Positions 45,990 through 59,258 of a stretch of DNA of 64,000 nt are shown piece after piece. The stretch's first letter is position 1. The number at the start of each line of letters is the position of its first letter. The notes beneath the pieces were generated by a model that was not told the origin of the DNA, searched no databases, and saw only the letters and a program-made list of their open reading frames with translations. A program made the position numbers and the translations under genes. The DNA is taken from assembly GCA_033002965.1 (NCBI GenBank), contig JAURVB010012927.1, positions 40,558 through 104,557 of the forward strand, written 5' to 3'. Origin of the DNA: Piper betle (lineage: Eukaryota; Streptophyta; Magnoliopsida; Piperales; Piperaceae).

Positions 45990-48375
45990 CTAAGTGCATA
46001 TACCTTAGGTGGACCCCATTGGGCCCACAAAATATCATATGACTAGATCTCGCCATGTGGCAAGATCCGGGTGGTGCAAAGTAACTTTAGCTTTCACCCA
46101 TTTTTCAGGAGATTTTCACCCTTATTTTAAAAAATTTTCTGCCCTAGTGTCTTTGCCACTTTGGGCCACCACAAGACGGGTACGACTGTGACCACCCTCG
46201 GACAGCTGTCAACCCAGACCCATCACCAACTTCGACAATGACATATTCTTTGCAGGTTCTCTACGCAGCCACTGCCTTTCGGGCCATTTTTTGGTGCCGA
46301 CAAGCCTCCTCTGGTGATGCCGACCTCCCAAATAGCTTCTACTCATCGAGACCTTTCATTTGAGTCCAGACCCAATCTTCGCCGTGGCCACAATTGCTGC
46401 CGATGACTCCACCTATTCCGGCGGTGATCCCTCTTCTTCACGGCCATTTTCTGGTCAACCGATGGCCAGATTCAGTCGGTCAAGACCACCACCACGTTCC
46501 CCTTCTCGTGGGCTGTCGATCAAGACCGGCATTGACCATTGGCTCCTCACCATTGCTGTTTTCCGGCAATGGGTGCTAGTGGCTCTGTTGTGCCCATTTA
46601 CCCTCTCCAAGCTGTTTGTGTTTATGCCGCTGCCTGTGATCCTATTTGCCCACTAGTGCCCATGTTTGCTAGCTTGTGTCCATATCCGTGTCCACCAGTC
46701 CAGGCCCATCTATGACCCAGCCTAGCTAACCGAGTCTAGCCATCCCGATTCAACATCTTGACTCAGTTTAGTCGACTCAGTGTGATTCGACCAACTCGCC
46801 AAGTTGACTCAACAATCCCCTCTTGCCCATTCTCAATCCATTTTCGGTAATGTGAGACTCTTTATATTTGTTTAGATGTATATTCATATTGTTTGGCATA
46901 CTTTGAGATTATGAGTGTTTTTTTTATTAATAATTTATTTATTTATTCATTAATGTTATTTCTTCTTATTTATATATTTGTCAACTATGATGCATGATTA
47001 TATGATCATTTATTATTATTGATCATATAATTACTTATTAATATTATTTTTTTATTATTCATATTTATCTTAACTAATAAATTACTTAATTAGTTAATCA
47101 TTTATTTATTTGTTCGCTTGCACGTATTTTATTATTTGATTGTGTTTCATTACATATTCATGCATTTGATAGCTACATTGTTATTATTCATGATAAATCA
47201 CTATTAGCTATTTATTTACTGAATTAATTATTTATTGAATTATTTATCTCGTGTTTAGTCAAATATTTATTTAGTGTTATTTAGATTATTATTATTATTT
47301 TTTTAATTTGTTACTTTTCTTGATGTTACTAGTTCATTATTATTTTTACTATTGCTTTTTCATTTATTTGACTTATTTTATTTATTTATTTGTTTATTTC
47401 TTCCACATGCCTCATTTTGCGTGCTAGACGTTGTTGATTTGTTTCTCTTGCTTCGTATGTCATTTGTGTTGTAATTGTTGACGTGAGCACACATCATCAC
47501 TATGCATCATATAGAGTTATTAGTTTTTCGCTTAGCAGTGGGTTATGATTTAGGTTCTCGAATCTGAGCTCGCCGTAGAGGTGCCGATATACTTTGAGTT
47601 TGAACCACTAGTCCATTCGAACTATTCTCAGATTTATCATTCTAGTCTATCGTGAATTTGATTCCCAGATCATAAGACGTGTCAGGTAGTTGTTTTATCA
47701 GATTCTACTTAACACGGGCCAATTTGACATATTTTACTTCTATGATTAATAACCCTTTAGGATGAGATCTCTCGTATTGTTTTAGAACTTAGCTCGACCT
47801 CACATTTCCTTTGGTCCTATTTATATGATTCCCTTCCCAGCCTTATATATAGATTTTATCGAGTTTTAGTAAGCCTAGAGTTGGTAAATTTGACCTTGCA
47901 TATACTATGAGTGTGTGTACATGTAGGATGCAATGGGCTCTAGATTAGTGAGAGGGTTGTTCCAACCCCAAAAGATCTTGACATCTTACTTCTTGAGCTT
48001 CCTCACACTGGAGAGGTGTGGCGTAGATGGGTATTGTTGTGTACGACACATGTCTAGACTTGTGGTATTAGAAGGTACTGAAGACGACTGCCTGAGAGTA
48101 CTTGGCATTTGTGCTCTGGGTTAGGAGTTATATAGAGGTATAGAGAGGGCATAGGATTTTTTTTTTTCTGAGAGTGGGACCAGTTATTGCCAAGAGAGAC
48201 ATTTATCAAGAGTAACATAACACAAATTCAATTTGGGATGCCATCGAGTCAGCAACTTGATGGCTACTCAATAGATGCCCTTTGAGAGTTTCCATGTATA
48301 TTATATATGGTTTTCCTTCATTACAGAAATTAGATTTCACTTGTCCGTTTGTACTAGTTATTTTCCACAGTTATC
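45990..48375 (+). repeat. Long-LTR family copy, 5' truncated
   Basis: Matches 30691-33921 from its GCATATACCC/GGGCCC...GCCATGTGGCAAGATC block (31205-31290) through the GC-rich block (46150-46840), the TTTATT-rich stretch (46900-47420), the allele of the TATA region (about 47820) and the conserved core (47930-48125). The first about 500 bp of LTR are missing. Confidence 0.8.
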
Positions 48376-48931
48376 ACAGGTGCCCTACTTATCCATTCAG
48401 CCCAAGAGGTAATTTTTTTGTATTCAAGCAATACTCACACCTTTCTAGACCGAGTGCTAGTGTGCATCCAGTGCTTGCTACATTTGACTTACCTATAGAT
48501 TGAGCAGTAGCTCATGAGATTCTTTAGGAGATCTAAGAGATACCACCAACCAAGGAGATCGACATTGCCTTAGAGGTGCTACCTAGTGACACATCTACAG
48601 TCTAGTGACGCGCCCCAGGATGACTATTTCTACTTGTACAAAAAGAAGACAATGGTATTTGGATGTGCGTGGGCTACAACTACTGAGCACGTCCATGACC
48701 TTGCATTTGAGCAATCGATTAACATGACAAGGAGTTGAAGATTGTTTCTTGCCTATGAGTACATGGTCCCTAGGGAGCTCAAGGAGGATGGCATGATGAC
48801 AAGAGGTACTAGCACACCCCTTCTTTTTTGAGTATGTCGGGTGTATGTTATATTTTTGTGAGTGGTTCTTTTAGTTTGTGAACCCCCTTAGGTAAATTTT
48901 GAGGACAAAATTTTCTTTAGTGGGGGCAGTT
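48376..48931 (+). mobile_element. 3' internal tail of a Gypsy element
   Basis: No open frame. Ends AATTTTGAGGACAAAATT, then TAGTGGGGGCAGT (purine tract) directly before an LTR start at 48932, the same layout as 30640-30691. Confidence 0.65.
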
Positions 48932-49265
48932 TGTAAAACCTGGGCTTTATGTCTGATGGTTTTTGTTTTGGTCTAGTTTTGACCTAGACCGAGTGGCTTG
49001 TCCAGCCGTTTTCACCATGAGTATGTGTATGGTATGGTGTGTAAAACTCGTGTGATTCGCTCAAGGGTTTTGAGTCAGTAAGGTCTTGACCTGGATTGGG
49101 TCATCGGGTCCGATCCTCCTTATTGTGGTATGCCTTAGGCTCGTTTGGTGTTCAGTATGTTGTTTAGATGCTATGCTTCTTGTTGCTTGCCGTGTGTTTG
49201 GAATCCCCATTCGTTTTGTCCTAGCCCTTGTGGGACCCACGACATAGTTCTCCAAGTGCGTGTGA
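48932..49265 (+). repeat. Start of a long-family LTR, truncated
   Basis: TGTAAAACCTGGGC after a purine tract. Only about 330 bp remain before sequence switches to Athila-type at about 49270. Confidence 0.7.
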
Positions 49266-49272
49266 GCAGGTT

Positions 49273-50700
49273 TGTTGCAAAAATAAATAAACACGAAAGT
49301 GTACATATCAAACAAGTACTAACAAAATGGGAAAAGTATCGTTCCCACGGGGAGTGTGAATGGAAATTCTAATTATTAAGATATATTTTGGTCACTTTAC
49401 AAGAGTGAAGCTAGAAACAATTAATTTGTAAGAAATAAAAATAAAACTAATTACAAATAATTGAATGCTTTCATCAATGGATGATATATTTACGGTTTTA
49501 AACTTAGGTTCACATCTTCACTTAATGGTTTCTTTTTAACTTAGAAAAGAAAAACCCTTTATATCAACTTAATCTTCATCATATCTTACTCTTATCTTTT
49601 ATTTTCTCGAATTGTTGATCTAGGATATATGTATGACGTGGTGGCTCCTTGTCCATACTTCTATTATTTTGCCTCAATTTCTACCTTCCGGTGATAATTG
49701 ATTAATTAACAAATAATGCATTAAGATTTTCCTTATCAACCGCATAGGGTGTTGTGTATCTCCTAACCACAATGACAAACAAATCAAAAGACTCGTCATA
49801 TAATAAATTATCTATGACTAATTCAACTAATTTCTTTTTAAAACCTAGTTGAATATCATAAACCTATAACTAAATGGTCAAATTAATTATAGTGTGAAGA
49901 ACAAGAAAATTTAAACAATGCAATTAAATATAAGAGTAGGAGATTGATATGATTGTGAACCCAAGACAATGAATTTAATTCATAATAGATTTAAATGAAA
50001 GTATGAAATTCATTACAATAATGTTATTACAAAAAGATAAGAAGAAAGGATAAGGAAAGAAGGAAAATAATAGAAACTGTAAACCACAACCTTCGGTTTA
50101 CAACCTTCTCTTCATCCCAACTTCACTCATTAAACACTTTCTAACCCTTCTTGCTAACACTCATTAACCCTCAAATCCTTTGATGATTTTTACAATATGG
50201 AACATATGGATATATACATCATTCATGTGTAAACTCTTCTACTTCATATATCTCGATCTACAATATAAGTCTTTACGAATTTCCATGTGCTCAAACATCC
50301 ATATATTAGAGTTGACACCCACCTCACTTGACTCTTTACTTTTCAATTGACTACGCAAATCCTTCATTTTCAAAGAAACGGCAATTAAGTACAAAATCAA
50401 TTTAATATTGTAATAATTTCATAATAATATTAAATTACTAAAAAGATACTAAAATATGTTCAATGTCAATTCACTCAAAATGGGACAAAACCATGCATTA
50501 AACATAAAGAATAATAACCCTTTCCCAAGAGTTATCGCCCAAACTAAGCTTTTGCTAATCCCGAGCAAAATTAAGACACAAAACTCAATAATAAATATCC
50601 ATCCAATCAAATACAAAATATCGTCATATGAGCACCTTCATAGCTCCTCAAAATCCGATAAAAGCATTGTAGCAAAGCAAATGAAAGATAAATTATGTAT
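49273..50700 (-). mobile_element. Athila/Ogre-type LTR and 3' internal end, antisense
   Basis: GTATCGTTCCCACGGGGAG (about 49328) is the reverse of the GGGAACGATACTCACTCACAC block at 54390 in the plus-strand Athila LTR. Near 50540 CCAAACTAAGCTTTTGCTAA plus CCCGAGCAAAA is the antisense of the 3' non-coding region common before the LTR in Athila-type elements. The exact LTR end is not defined. No coding sequence seen. Confidence 0.6.
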
Positions 50701-51918
50701 AACCAGAAATATGCTCCATGGATGGTAAAAATAAAATCCCCCAAAACATTCTCTTAATCAAGAATATTGATTCAGCTTATGCAATTATAGATGGAATATT
50801 AATCAAGATCTCCATAGGTGCAAATCTCAATAACCCTCTCAACGAATTGCTTTTTGATAGCCAGATTGATTTGATCTTTTGGCCTAAAGACCAGGATTGG
50901 ATGAGATTCTCTCTTCTAGGCTTCCTCCATTAGTACTTGTGAAGCTGCGAGAGAGACTAGTGAAATGGGAAGTCTCATTCCATTCCCTGAAATAGTATCC
51001 TTCGGCACAGGGCTCGTGCTGAAAGCAAGAATGAGTTTCTTTCTCTTATAGTAAGAGAGAAATTGTGATAACAAACGAAACTGCAATTCAGGGATCAGAA
51101 GTTAGAAAGTACTCAAAGCGTGAACCCACGAGAATGAAGGAAGTGGCAAGGTGCTTTCAAGTCGGGAGGAGAGCCAGGATAAATAGACTGAAGCTTCAAA
51201 ACAGTGTTGGCTTATAAGTCAGACGAGCTTTAGTAAGGAAGGAGATAATAACAAGTGTGTCGGGGGTTGGGAGACTGACCTCCCCAAAAAAGCAGAAAGA
51301 AAGAATGATGTCAAAATGGATAGAATAGTGCTCTGGAAGAGAAGTGACATGCCAATTAGAATCATTAGGTCTTTCATACGTTGCATCACGGCTATGGTAA
51401 GGTTAGAAAAAAGATATATCAATATAATAAAGCAAATAAATAATTTCATCCTAGCAATAGCAATCTTCCAATTAAAAATTGATCATCCCCATCATTTACC
51501 AAATACAACATAATAACTAACAATACAAAATTTTGCTTACCACAAATGAATGCCATTTGAGAGTTACTAAGCATTACAGGTGAGAAGACGATCTAAGATA
51601 TAGATTTACATCTCAAATATAACTCTCCATTGTTTTATCATTTTTTTCTCTTTTACTTTTTTTATTTTTCTTCAGTCTTTTTTTTTTCAAGAACAAGAAT
51701 CTTTTGGCCTTTTGCCATACAACACAACACTTGCTACATTTTGTTACCCCAACGACTATAGAACCATCATTTATTCCAATAGAAATAAGCCAACACCTCA
51801 ACAGTATGAAATTCTCCACTAAATAGTAATAATCAATGCAGACTTGGAAGAAAACTATACTAAGGGTGTCGGTCACCTAAATCACAAGATAAAAAGGCTC
51901 TATGTTAAATATAAATAA

Positions 51919-51955
<37 letters not shown>

Positions 51956-52430
51956 TGCAGCAGTAAACAAAACAGAAAAAGGATTTATATAATGACAACA
52001 ATCAGGCTAAAAGAATCATTCAATGCAATAGGTAGGCTCAATGAGGCTCTAACTTGAAAGCAGACTGCCTAAATCATATTCTTCTTAGCAAGTACTTAGA
52101 TTTTGCCTCAAAGGAATGTCAAAATGCATTCTAGATCATCTGATATGAAAATTATGATAGAAAGTATAAAAATCATCCAAGTTGGATTAAATTAACAGCA
52201 AGGTGTCTCCATGGCAACGTGGTTCAATGGTTAACAATAGTCTATAAAGTGTGTTGGCCTCAAAGTCCCAAAACACGATAAAAAGCAATTTAAAGTCATG
52301 AAACTTATTTAGTTGTATATGTGAGTGATTGTTAGAGAAATATAGACTAGAGGAACTTACGGCTCATATCGTGTGAATAATCTACATGAAGACTGAATGT
52401 TATGGTTTATGCCCTGCCACACAAGGATTG
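50701..52430. other. Unassigned mosaic, with a TA microsatellite
   Basis: No gene recognised. 50930-51320 has a different texture (more GC, purine-rich, short palindromes), possibly organelle-derived. A (TA)n run lies at about 51920-51953. The rest is AT-rich sequence without motifs. Confidence 0.4.
51905..51953. repeat. AAAT/TA microsatellite
   Basis: Three to four AAAT units followed by about 16 TA units. Confidence 0.95.
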
Positions 52431-52688
52431 TAACATCCCATAATCAGTTCATCCTTCAAACGAACCGAAATGTTAAATTATTATAAATTTGTTACACCTT
52501 AACTCAATTACATTAAAGACAACACCCATTAGAACACCCCTAAGATCTAACCCTCTTGATGTATTGGAAGGAAGACATAAATAAAAGAAAAGGAGATGCA
52601 TAATCACAACCCAAATACAATTTTTGATCTTCCATTTGGACTAACAATCACAGCCTCAAAATTACAGCCTCAGATACATAATCACAGC

Positions 52689-53048
52689 CTACAAATTTGG
52701 ACTCAACAACATATACCACCTTCTAAAACCCAAACTATCATCCATTGCACTTAAATTTGAGCTTCCATACTCATAACCAGACATTGAACCTTTAACATGA
52801 GTTGTCCATATATAGTAAGTTGACATAAATCCATAATAATATAAATTTTGCTTGACATGATCCCATTCTAAACTCCAGTGATTGACACAACCATTACACG
52901 AACAAGAATTTTGTAAATTGCTAATAATTTCAGTATGAGGGAATGCAAAATTCAGAAATGGTTCAACCCCATGTTCATACTCAGGATTAAAAATTCCTCC
53001 ACTTAACCAACTTTGATACATCCAATCACACTCATATACGGCCTGCAC
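52689..53048 (-). CDS. CACTA (EnSpm) transposase-associated domain ORF, 119 aa
   Basis: A stop-free frame matching the plant transposase-associated domain found at the N-terminus of CACTA-type TNP2 transposases: CDWMYQSW (family: DKSWMY), GVEPFLNFAF, a cysteine cluster CSCNGC with a following H, HVKQNLYYYGF and YIWTTH. About residues 5-90 hold the domain. The remaining C-terminus is not recognisable, and no catalytic transposase domain or CACTA end was found near, so it is a fragment of a larger transposon or exon. The open frame in a decayed neighbourhood is notable. A second open frame, 53416-53688, has no known motif. Confidence 0.75.
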   Translation of the reverse strand: MQAVYECDWMYQSWLSGGIFNPEYEHGVEPFLNFAFPHTEIISNLQNSCSCNGCVNHWSLEWDHVKQNLYYYGFMSTYYIWTTHVKGSMSGYEYGSSNLSAMDDSLGFRRWYMLLSPNL

Positions 53049-53699
53049 TGATGCATGTCAAAAATTTATATCAGCTTGAGACTAAAATCAAGAACACCAC
53101 AATTTAATTTAGGTGCCAATAATATAGATAGCATATGTTTTGTGTGCATATTTGTGAGAGGTATGTCTCACTAAGAAAGACATAATTGGAGATATGTGAA
53201 ATTTAAATAGTATGAATTATAATAGTATATGACTTAAAGTAAGTTGAATTCATAACCATGATCAATAAAATGCAATTCACCCATCTTTATTTTTTATAAT
53301 AAAAAATTCCTCTAGTTCTCAATTTTCTGGCATATCACTGACAAAATTAGGTGTCAGATGCCCGTTTAGGAGATCCAAAGTTGTAAACTGGGTGGGTGAT
53401 ACTTCATAAATTAAATCAGCATTTTAATAGTTTTCGTACACCGTTTCCATGCCCTAACACTATTTTCCTAAGCATTTTCATTTGAAAAATAAAAATTTTG
53501 AAAAAAACAAAATACTGGAAATATGAGTAATTTGCAGCTAATTCTATACAAGAAACTACTTTTTGAGGAACGTGATGAAAGCCTGTGTGCACTTCGGGAC
53601 ATATCATAGGATGGACAGTCATGTGCACAGTTAGTCTGCACACCTCTACAACCCCCTGTACAGTGTTATTTTCTTTACTGAGTTTCATGATTTACGATC

Positions 53700-54465
53700 A
53701 CTCATATATGGGCTATCCCGTAATGATCTGGGATGTATGATGGACGTTAGATTATATGTAATATATCTTATAGATATTATTTTGATACACTAATTGTGAG
53801 TTGATTATTTCATACTTGCTCTTAATGCTTCAAAAGAGTAGCTAACTCTTGCTCAAGTAAGAGAATCTGTCGATCTCTAGGAATAGGCAGATTTATGATG
53901 TCTTTGAATAAAGTAGTTTATGATTCTAATTATAGGAATGCATTAGAGTCATAGATATCCATAAAGGGAGTTGATTGTAAAACATCAATTTGGTCTTGTT
54001 CGTACAGGAATGTGAAATAATGCTAGGGTGGTAGATTATAATAAGTTGCGGAAGCCCTATATAATTAAACTAGTGTCCCTAGATATCAACTACAATTTTG
54101 TGTAACATGATGAACAAGACAGACTGTGCTACCTATTAACTAAATGAAATCATCCATCCCAAATCCATTCACAATTAAATAAGAGAAACTTGTGTTAACT
54201 TTTGTTGTTGTCTTCTACTCTTATACCCATGACTTGTTTTTTGAGTTTGATTAGCTACTTCAATTTCATACCCTTGTTCATCTTGACAGACTAGTGTAGA
54301 TTTTGACTATTTCATACTCCCTATAATTAGTTCACTACGTATAATAAATCTTGTTAGCAAGAGTGATGTAAAATATCAAATCTTCTTGGGAACGATACTC
54401 ACTCACACTTTATTACTTGTATGACACATCCACTTGTGCGATGCATTGAAATAGCACAATAATTT
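53700..54465 (+). repeat. Athila-type 5' LTR (left edge uncertain)
   Basis: The right part reads CTTGGGAACGATACTCAC... and CACTTGTGCGATGC, standard near the end of Athila LTRs, directly before a primer-site-like sequence at 54469. The left edge is set only roughly. Confidence 0.6.
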
Positions 54466-54468
54466 TTT

Positions 54469-54487
54469 GTCAGTGTTGCTAGGGATT
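54469..54487 (+). other. Athila primer binding site (tRNA-Asp type, decayed)
   Basis: TGTCAGTGTTGCTAGGGAT against TGGCGCCGTTGCCGGGGAT. About two thirds of positions match, and the position between LTR and gag is right. Confidence 0.55.
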
Positions 54488-54581
54488 AACGTTGTTTTTA
54501 TCTTTGTTGATGGCTACATTTTAGAAGGCTTATTTAGCTTATGTTTTTGGGTAGTATATACAAAAGAGATAACAAGAAGAA

Positions 54582-55790
54582 ATGTTTCCTTTTGACCCAG
54601 AAATAGAAAGACCTTGCCTAAGGATCAAAAGAGAGCGAAGCCAGGCCATGGCTCAGAATTTTAACCAGGAAAATTTACGTAATCAAAACATTGGAAAATA
54701 AGTTTTTTTAGCCAAAATCTTGTCAACAACAAAAGAATCAGCTAGAGCATGACCACAACATATCATTGGCAGAACTTGCTCTACTACAATTGGAGGACTT
54801 CAACTCAGCATTCTGAGATCACAGATTCTAGCTAACAACTTTGAGCTAAAACCTGTGATGCTTCAAATGTTACAATCAGTCAGACACTTCAATGAACTGC
54901 CTAGTGAGGACACCCACATGCACTTACTATACCTTGTGACAATCTATGACTCATACAAGAAGTGCCAAGTGTCCAAAGATGCAATTAGACTAAGACCATT
55001 TCCATTCTCTTTAAGTGGGGCATACCAACTGTGGTTTAATTCAATGGCACCAACACCCAATTTAATCACTACTTGGGAGGAGATGATAAGAAAATTCATG
55101 TTGAAATATTTCCCACTTTCCATGATAGTGCAATTCATGAATGAGATTACTTCATTTAATCAATTGGAGAATGAATCCTCCTACAATACATGGCAAATTT
55201 TTAAGGATTTACTAAGAAAGTGTCCTTAACATGGTATTCAACCATGGGTTCAGATTTAAACCTATAACACTAGGCAAATGAAATCAATACTGGATGCTGC
55301 AGAAGGAGGGGTCCATATGACAAAGACTTATTATGAAGCTTATGAGTTGATAGTGAAACTAGCTTCTAATCACCATCAGATTATGTATGATAGGACATCA
55401 AGGGAAAATGTGCTAGGAGTTATATAAATAGATGCTCTTAATGCCTTATCAACACAGATGGGAGCATTAAGCAAGTAGATGTAGAATCTAGAGAACAAGA
55501 CCCAGGTCACACACACAAGTAGCACAAGTCTTGTCGTGTGATTTTTGTAGAGAAATAATCATTTATGAGAACAATATCCCTTCCAAACAAAGACAAACCA
55601 ACTTCATAGGCAATTGTAATGAGAGTCAAATCATCCAATAATCTAGCACCTATAATCCAGGTTGGAGAAACCAGTCAAATCTCTAATGGGAGGAAACCAA
55701 TCTACTGGGTAAAAACTGCAAGCTCAAGCCCAAGAACCACCGGGATTTCAAGCCCACGCTAAAAAATGATGCAACCACCTATTGGAAAGA
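54582..55790 (+). pseudogene. Athila gag
   Basis: ATG at 54582 gives MFPFDPEIERP, the Athila gag start. 54855-55229 is open and carries the capsid: HFNELPSEDTHMHLLYL, DAIRLRPFPFSLSGAYQLWF, TTWEEMIRKFMLKYFPLS, EITSFNQLENES, FKDLLRKCP. Downstream MKSILDAAEGGVHMTKTYYE continues it. Stops between these parts make it a pseudogene. It ends at the LTR insertion. Confidence 0.9.
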
Positions 55791-55839
55791 AATTGTTAAT
55801 GGTAGAAATATTTATTTAGTTTATGCAGACCCAACGTAG

Positions 55840-58800
55840 CTTTGGATTACGGTTTTACCCGATTGTTGCCTTTCTCGGTTCATGTCAGTTTTAAGTCGGT
55901 TCAACCTTCAGACCATGAATATGGGGCCCATATGGTCATATGAGCATGTTATGGAGGCTGGGTATGCCGGATATAGAGTTGATAACTTCAGTTATATTAC
56001 AGTAGAGCATGAGTTAACAATGTATACTCAAGGTATGCAAATTTTTTTTGCTTGTGTTAGCTCAGGGTTAGGGCTACATCTAGACTGTTACAACGTTTAG
56101 TATCCATTGGGTTTTCTCAGGATATCTCATTTACATGCATCTTAGGGATTTTGGACTACCAGATTACCCCCTTGTGGGCCCAATTTGATTTGAGTCTCAG
56201 ATCTTCGTCCAATTGAATTTAGGGTTTAGAGGCCAATTTAGCTTTCTTACCTTGATTTCCATCTCTAGAGTCTAAGTTAGGCCTCGAGCTAGTTTCAACT
56301 TTTGTCAGCATCGATCCAAGCTTTCCAACTTTATATCCATTGTGTATACCCTATGTGGACCCCACCCAGCCCATGAATTGTTGGATGACCTGATCTAGTC
56401 ACATAGCAAGATCTGGAACATCTAGAAAAAATAGAAAAAACCCTATATTTTGGGAATTCTACCCCTAGCGCTGCTTCAACTTTGGGCCACCACTCAACGT
56501 AGTCTCCATCCACCCTCCAGCCAGCAAACTACTGCCACAGTGACCACCTCATGGCTGGCAATCGACGAAGACCATCCACCAGCACTGGCATCACCGCATT
56601 CGTCGGTGGTGATGGTGTTTTATTAGACATATTTCCACTGCGGCTTTCGGGGCATTTTTCAGTGTCGACCGAACCACCTCCGGCCAATGAACACCTAGAT
56701 CGACTCCCCCACCACAACCAACATTTTAAGACTACCCTCGACGCCATGGCCACGATTGCCGCTAGTGACGTCACCACTTTCGGACGTTGTATTCCAACTT
56801 TCTGGCTGTTTTCTAGTCAGTCGCTGGTCGGACATCGTCAATCATTTCCTCAAACATCTTCCTCAGTGGATGGCCAACATTTTGAGACCAGCCCAGCTAA
56901 CCGTCCCACCAGAATTATTTCTAGTGACTCCTCCTATCCCAACAGCAATTTTTGTCCCTTTCTATCCATTTTTTCAGCCAACCGGTGGCTGGGCTCCATC
57001 AGCGACCACCCTAGTCACCACCGCCTCCCCGTCCCCCGTTGATCCCGACTGGCGGCAACCCTAACCTCTCCACTATTGGTGATTTCTTGCATTGGGCACC
57101 ATCGGCCCATTTGGTGCCCATTTACACTACTTGTGTCTACCTGCCCACAACCTTGCTTGCTTGTCTAAGTCCTATTTACTTACCCAACAGTCACGCGGCC
57201 ATGACCGTAACTGTGTCGGTGCCCACCGAGTCCAGCCCAGCCAACCCTGTTGCTTGACTTGGCCAAGTTGACTCAGCTCGACTTGGTTTAACATGCCTGT
57301 TTGACTCAGCAGCCAAGTTTTATACTATTCCAGCTCATTTTCGTCCATTTATCGAGCGTTTCTAATTATTCGAAGTTTCCTACATTAGTTTAGATGCGTA
57401 TTAAAATTATTTGGCTCATCTTGATGTTATGATTTTTTTCTTTATTTATTATTTATTTTATTTATTCATTACTATTTATATCTTGTTATTTGTATATTAT
57501 TTATAATTATTTGTTGATTTACTTAATTATTTCATTGTTTGCTTGCATGTTATATAGTTGTGTTTACATGTGTTTGTCTATTTGATAATTATATTGTTAT
57601 TCATGATTAATGTTGTTCACTATTTATTCATTTATTTAATTACTGAATTATTTATTTATTTATAATTGTTTGTTGATTTACTTACTCCCATATGTTTTAA
57701 TATTTACTCATGTTTAGTCACATATTTATTTAGTGTTAATTAGATTATTATTGTTATTCAAGAATAGTGTTTTATTTATTTTACGTGCTTATTATTCATC
57801 TATGTATTTATGAGTTTGTTTATTTATTATTTATTTGTTTATTATTCATTATTCAATTATTTATTTATGTTCATGGGCTTTTCAAATATTTTTTAATATT
57901 TATTATTTTTCTTGATGTTACTCCTTCCACTATTATTCTTAGTTATTGTTCTTTTATTTATTTGTTTTGTTTTGTTTTTTACTTGTCATGTTTCAATTTG
58001 CATGTCGTGCGTTTGTTTATTTATTTATTTTACATTGCCCTTTGTTTATGTAATGTTATTATTGACGTAAGCACACACCACGACCGTGGGTCATATAGAG
58101 TTGTTAGTTGTTTGCTTAGAAGTGGGTTTCGATCTACGTGTCAGAGTCTGAGTTCACCGTAGATGTTCCGACATGCTTGGAGCTTGGACCACAGGTCCAA
58201 CTCTTCTATGATTTATTGCTTACTCTATTGTAGATTTAATTTCTAGATCGTAGGACATGGTAATTAGCTGTTTTATAGAGCCCCACTCAACACTTGCCAT
58301 TTACACGCATTTTACTTTTGCAATTAATAGCCCCGAGGATGAGATCCTTTGTGTGGTTTTCGAACTTAACTCCACTTCACATTGCCTTCGGGCCTACTTA
58401 TATGATTCTCTTTCCAACCTTATTTATAATTTATATCAAGTTTTCAATGAGCCGAGAGTTGATGAATTTAACCTTGCTTGTACCGTGAGTAGTTGCATAC
58501 ACAAGTTGTAGAGAGCTTTGGAATAGTGAGAGGGCTATTTCATTCTAGAGGGATCCAGATATCTCTACGTCTTAAGATTCCTTACACCAGGAGAGCCTTG
58601 GGATAGATGGTTACTGTTGTGTACAACACATGCCTAGACTTGCGGTATCAAAGGGTATTGAAGGCGACTATCTGAGAGTACCTGGCCAATGTACTATTGG
58701 CCAGACATTATATAGAGGTTTGGAGAGGGCTTAGGTTATGTGCATTTTCCCCAGAGTGGGACCAATTATTCCCAAGAAAGGCATTTGTTGAGAGTGGCAT

Positions 58801-59258
58801 AGCACTAGTACAATTTGGGATGCTATCATATTTGCGGCTTGATGGCTCCTAAGTAGATGCCCTTTAAGTGTTCCCACGAGGATTATATATGGTTTTCCTT
58901 GTGGAAATCAACTTCCACTTGCTAGTTTATGCTACTTATTTTCTGGACCAGAAACATTTGTTGCCGATGATTTTCTTATTATATATGTGGGCCTTGTATT
59001 CTTGTGTGTTGAGTCGGCTTTGGTGGAAAGAGAAATTGATGCTAAACACATTTGTGCTTAGTGTCCCGTTGTTTTCTTTCATTCTTTTATTTGGATTTTG
59101 TGCATTTTGTGGTATCTTCCATTCACAAGATGCCAAGAGGGTTGTTTTGGTTTGTTTTCTCGTTTGCGTCTTACAGATTAATTAATTTAGAGATGACTCG
59201 GCTCAATCGTAATAGATTTGATTCAGTTTTTAGGTGAACCGAAATCCGAGTGTACACA
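55840..59258 (+). mobile_element. Long-family LTR, 3.4 kb, inside Athila
   Basis: Aligns with 30691-33921 from near its start (CATGAATATGGGGCCC, TATGAGCATGTTATGG) to its end (GAACCGAAATCCGAGTGTACACA). The flanking 5-mers are both GTAGC (55835-55839 and 59259-59263). The first about 14 bp of the LTR (TGTAAAACC...) are missing although the target repeat abuts. Contains a GC-rich block (56470-57260), a TTTATT-rich stretch (57420-58060) and the core (58510-58700). Confidence 0.85.

Noticed and set aside
54944..55138. Minus-strand 64-codon frame
   Set aside because: Shadow of the Athila gag on the other strand.
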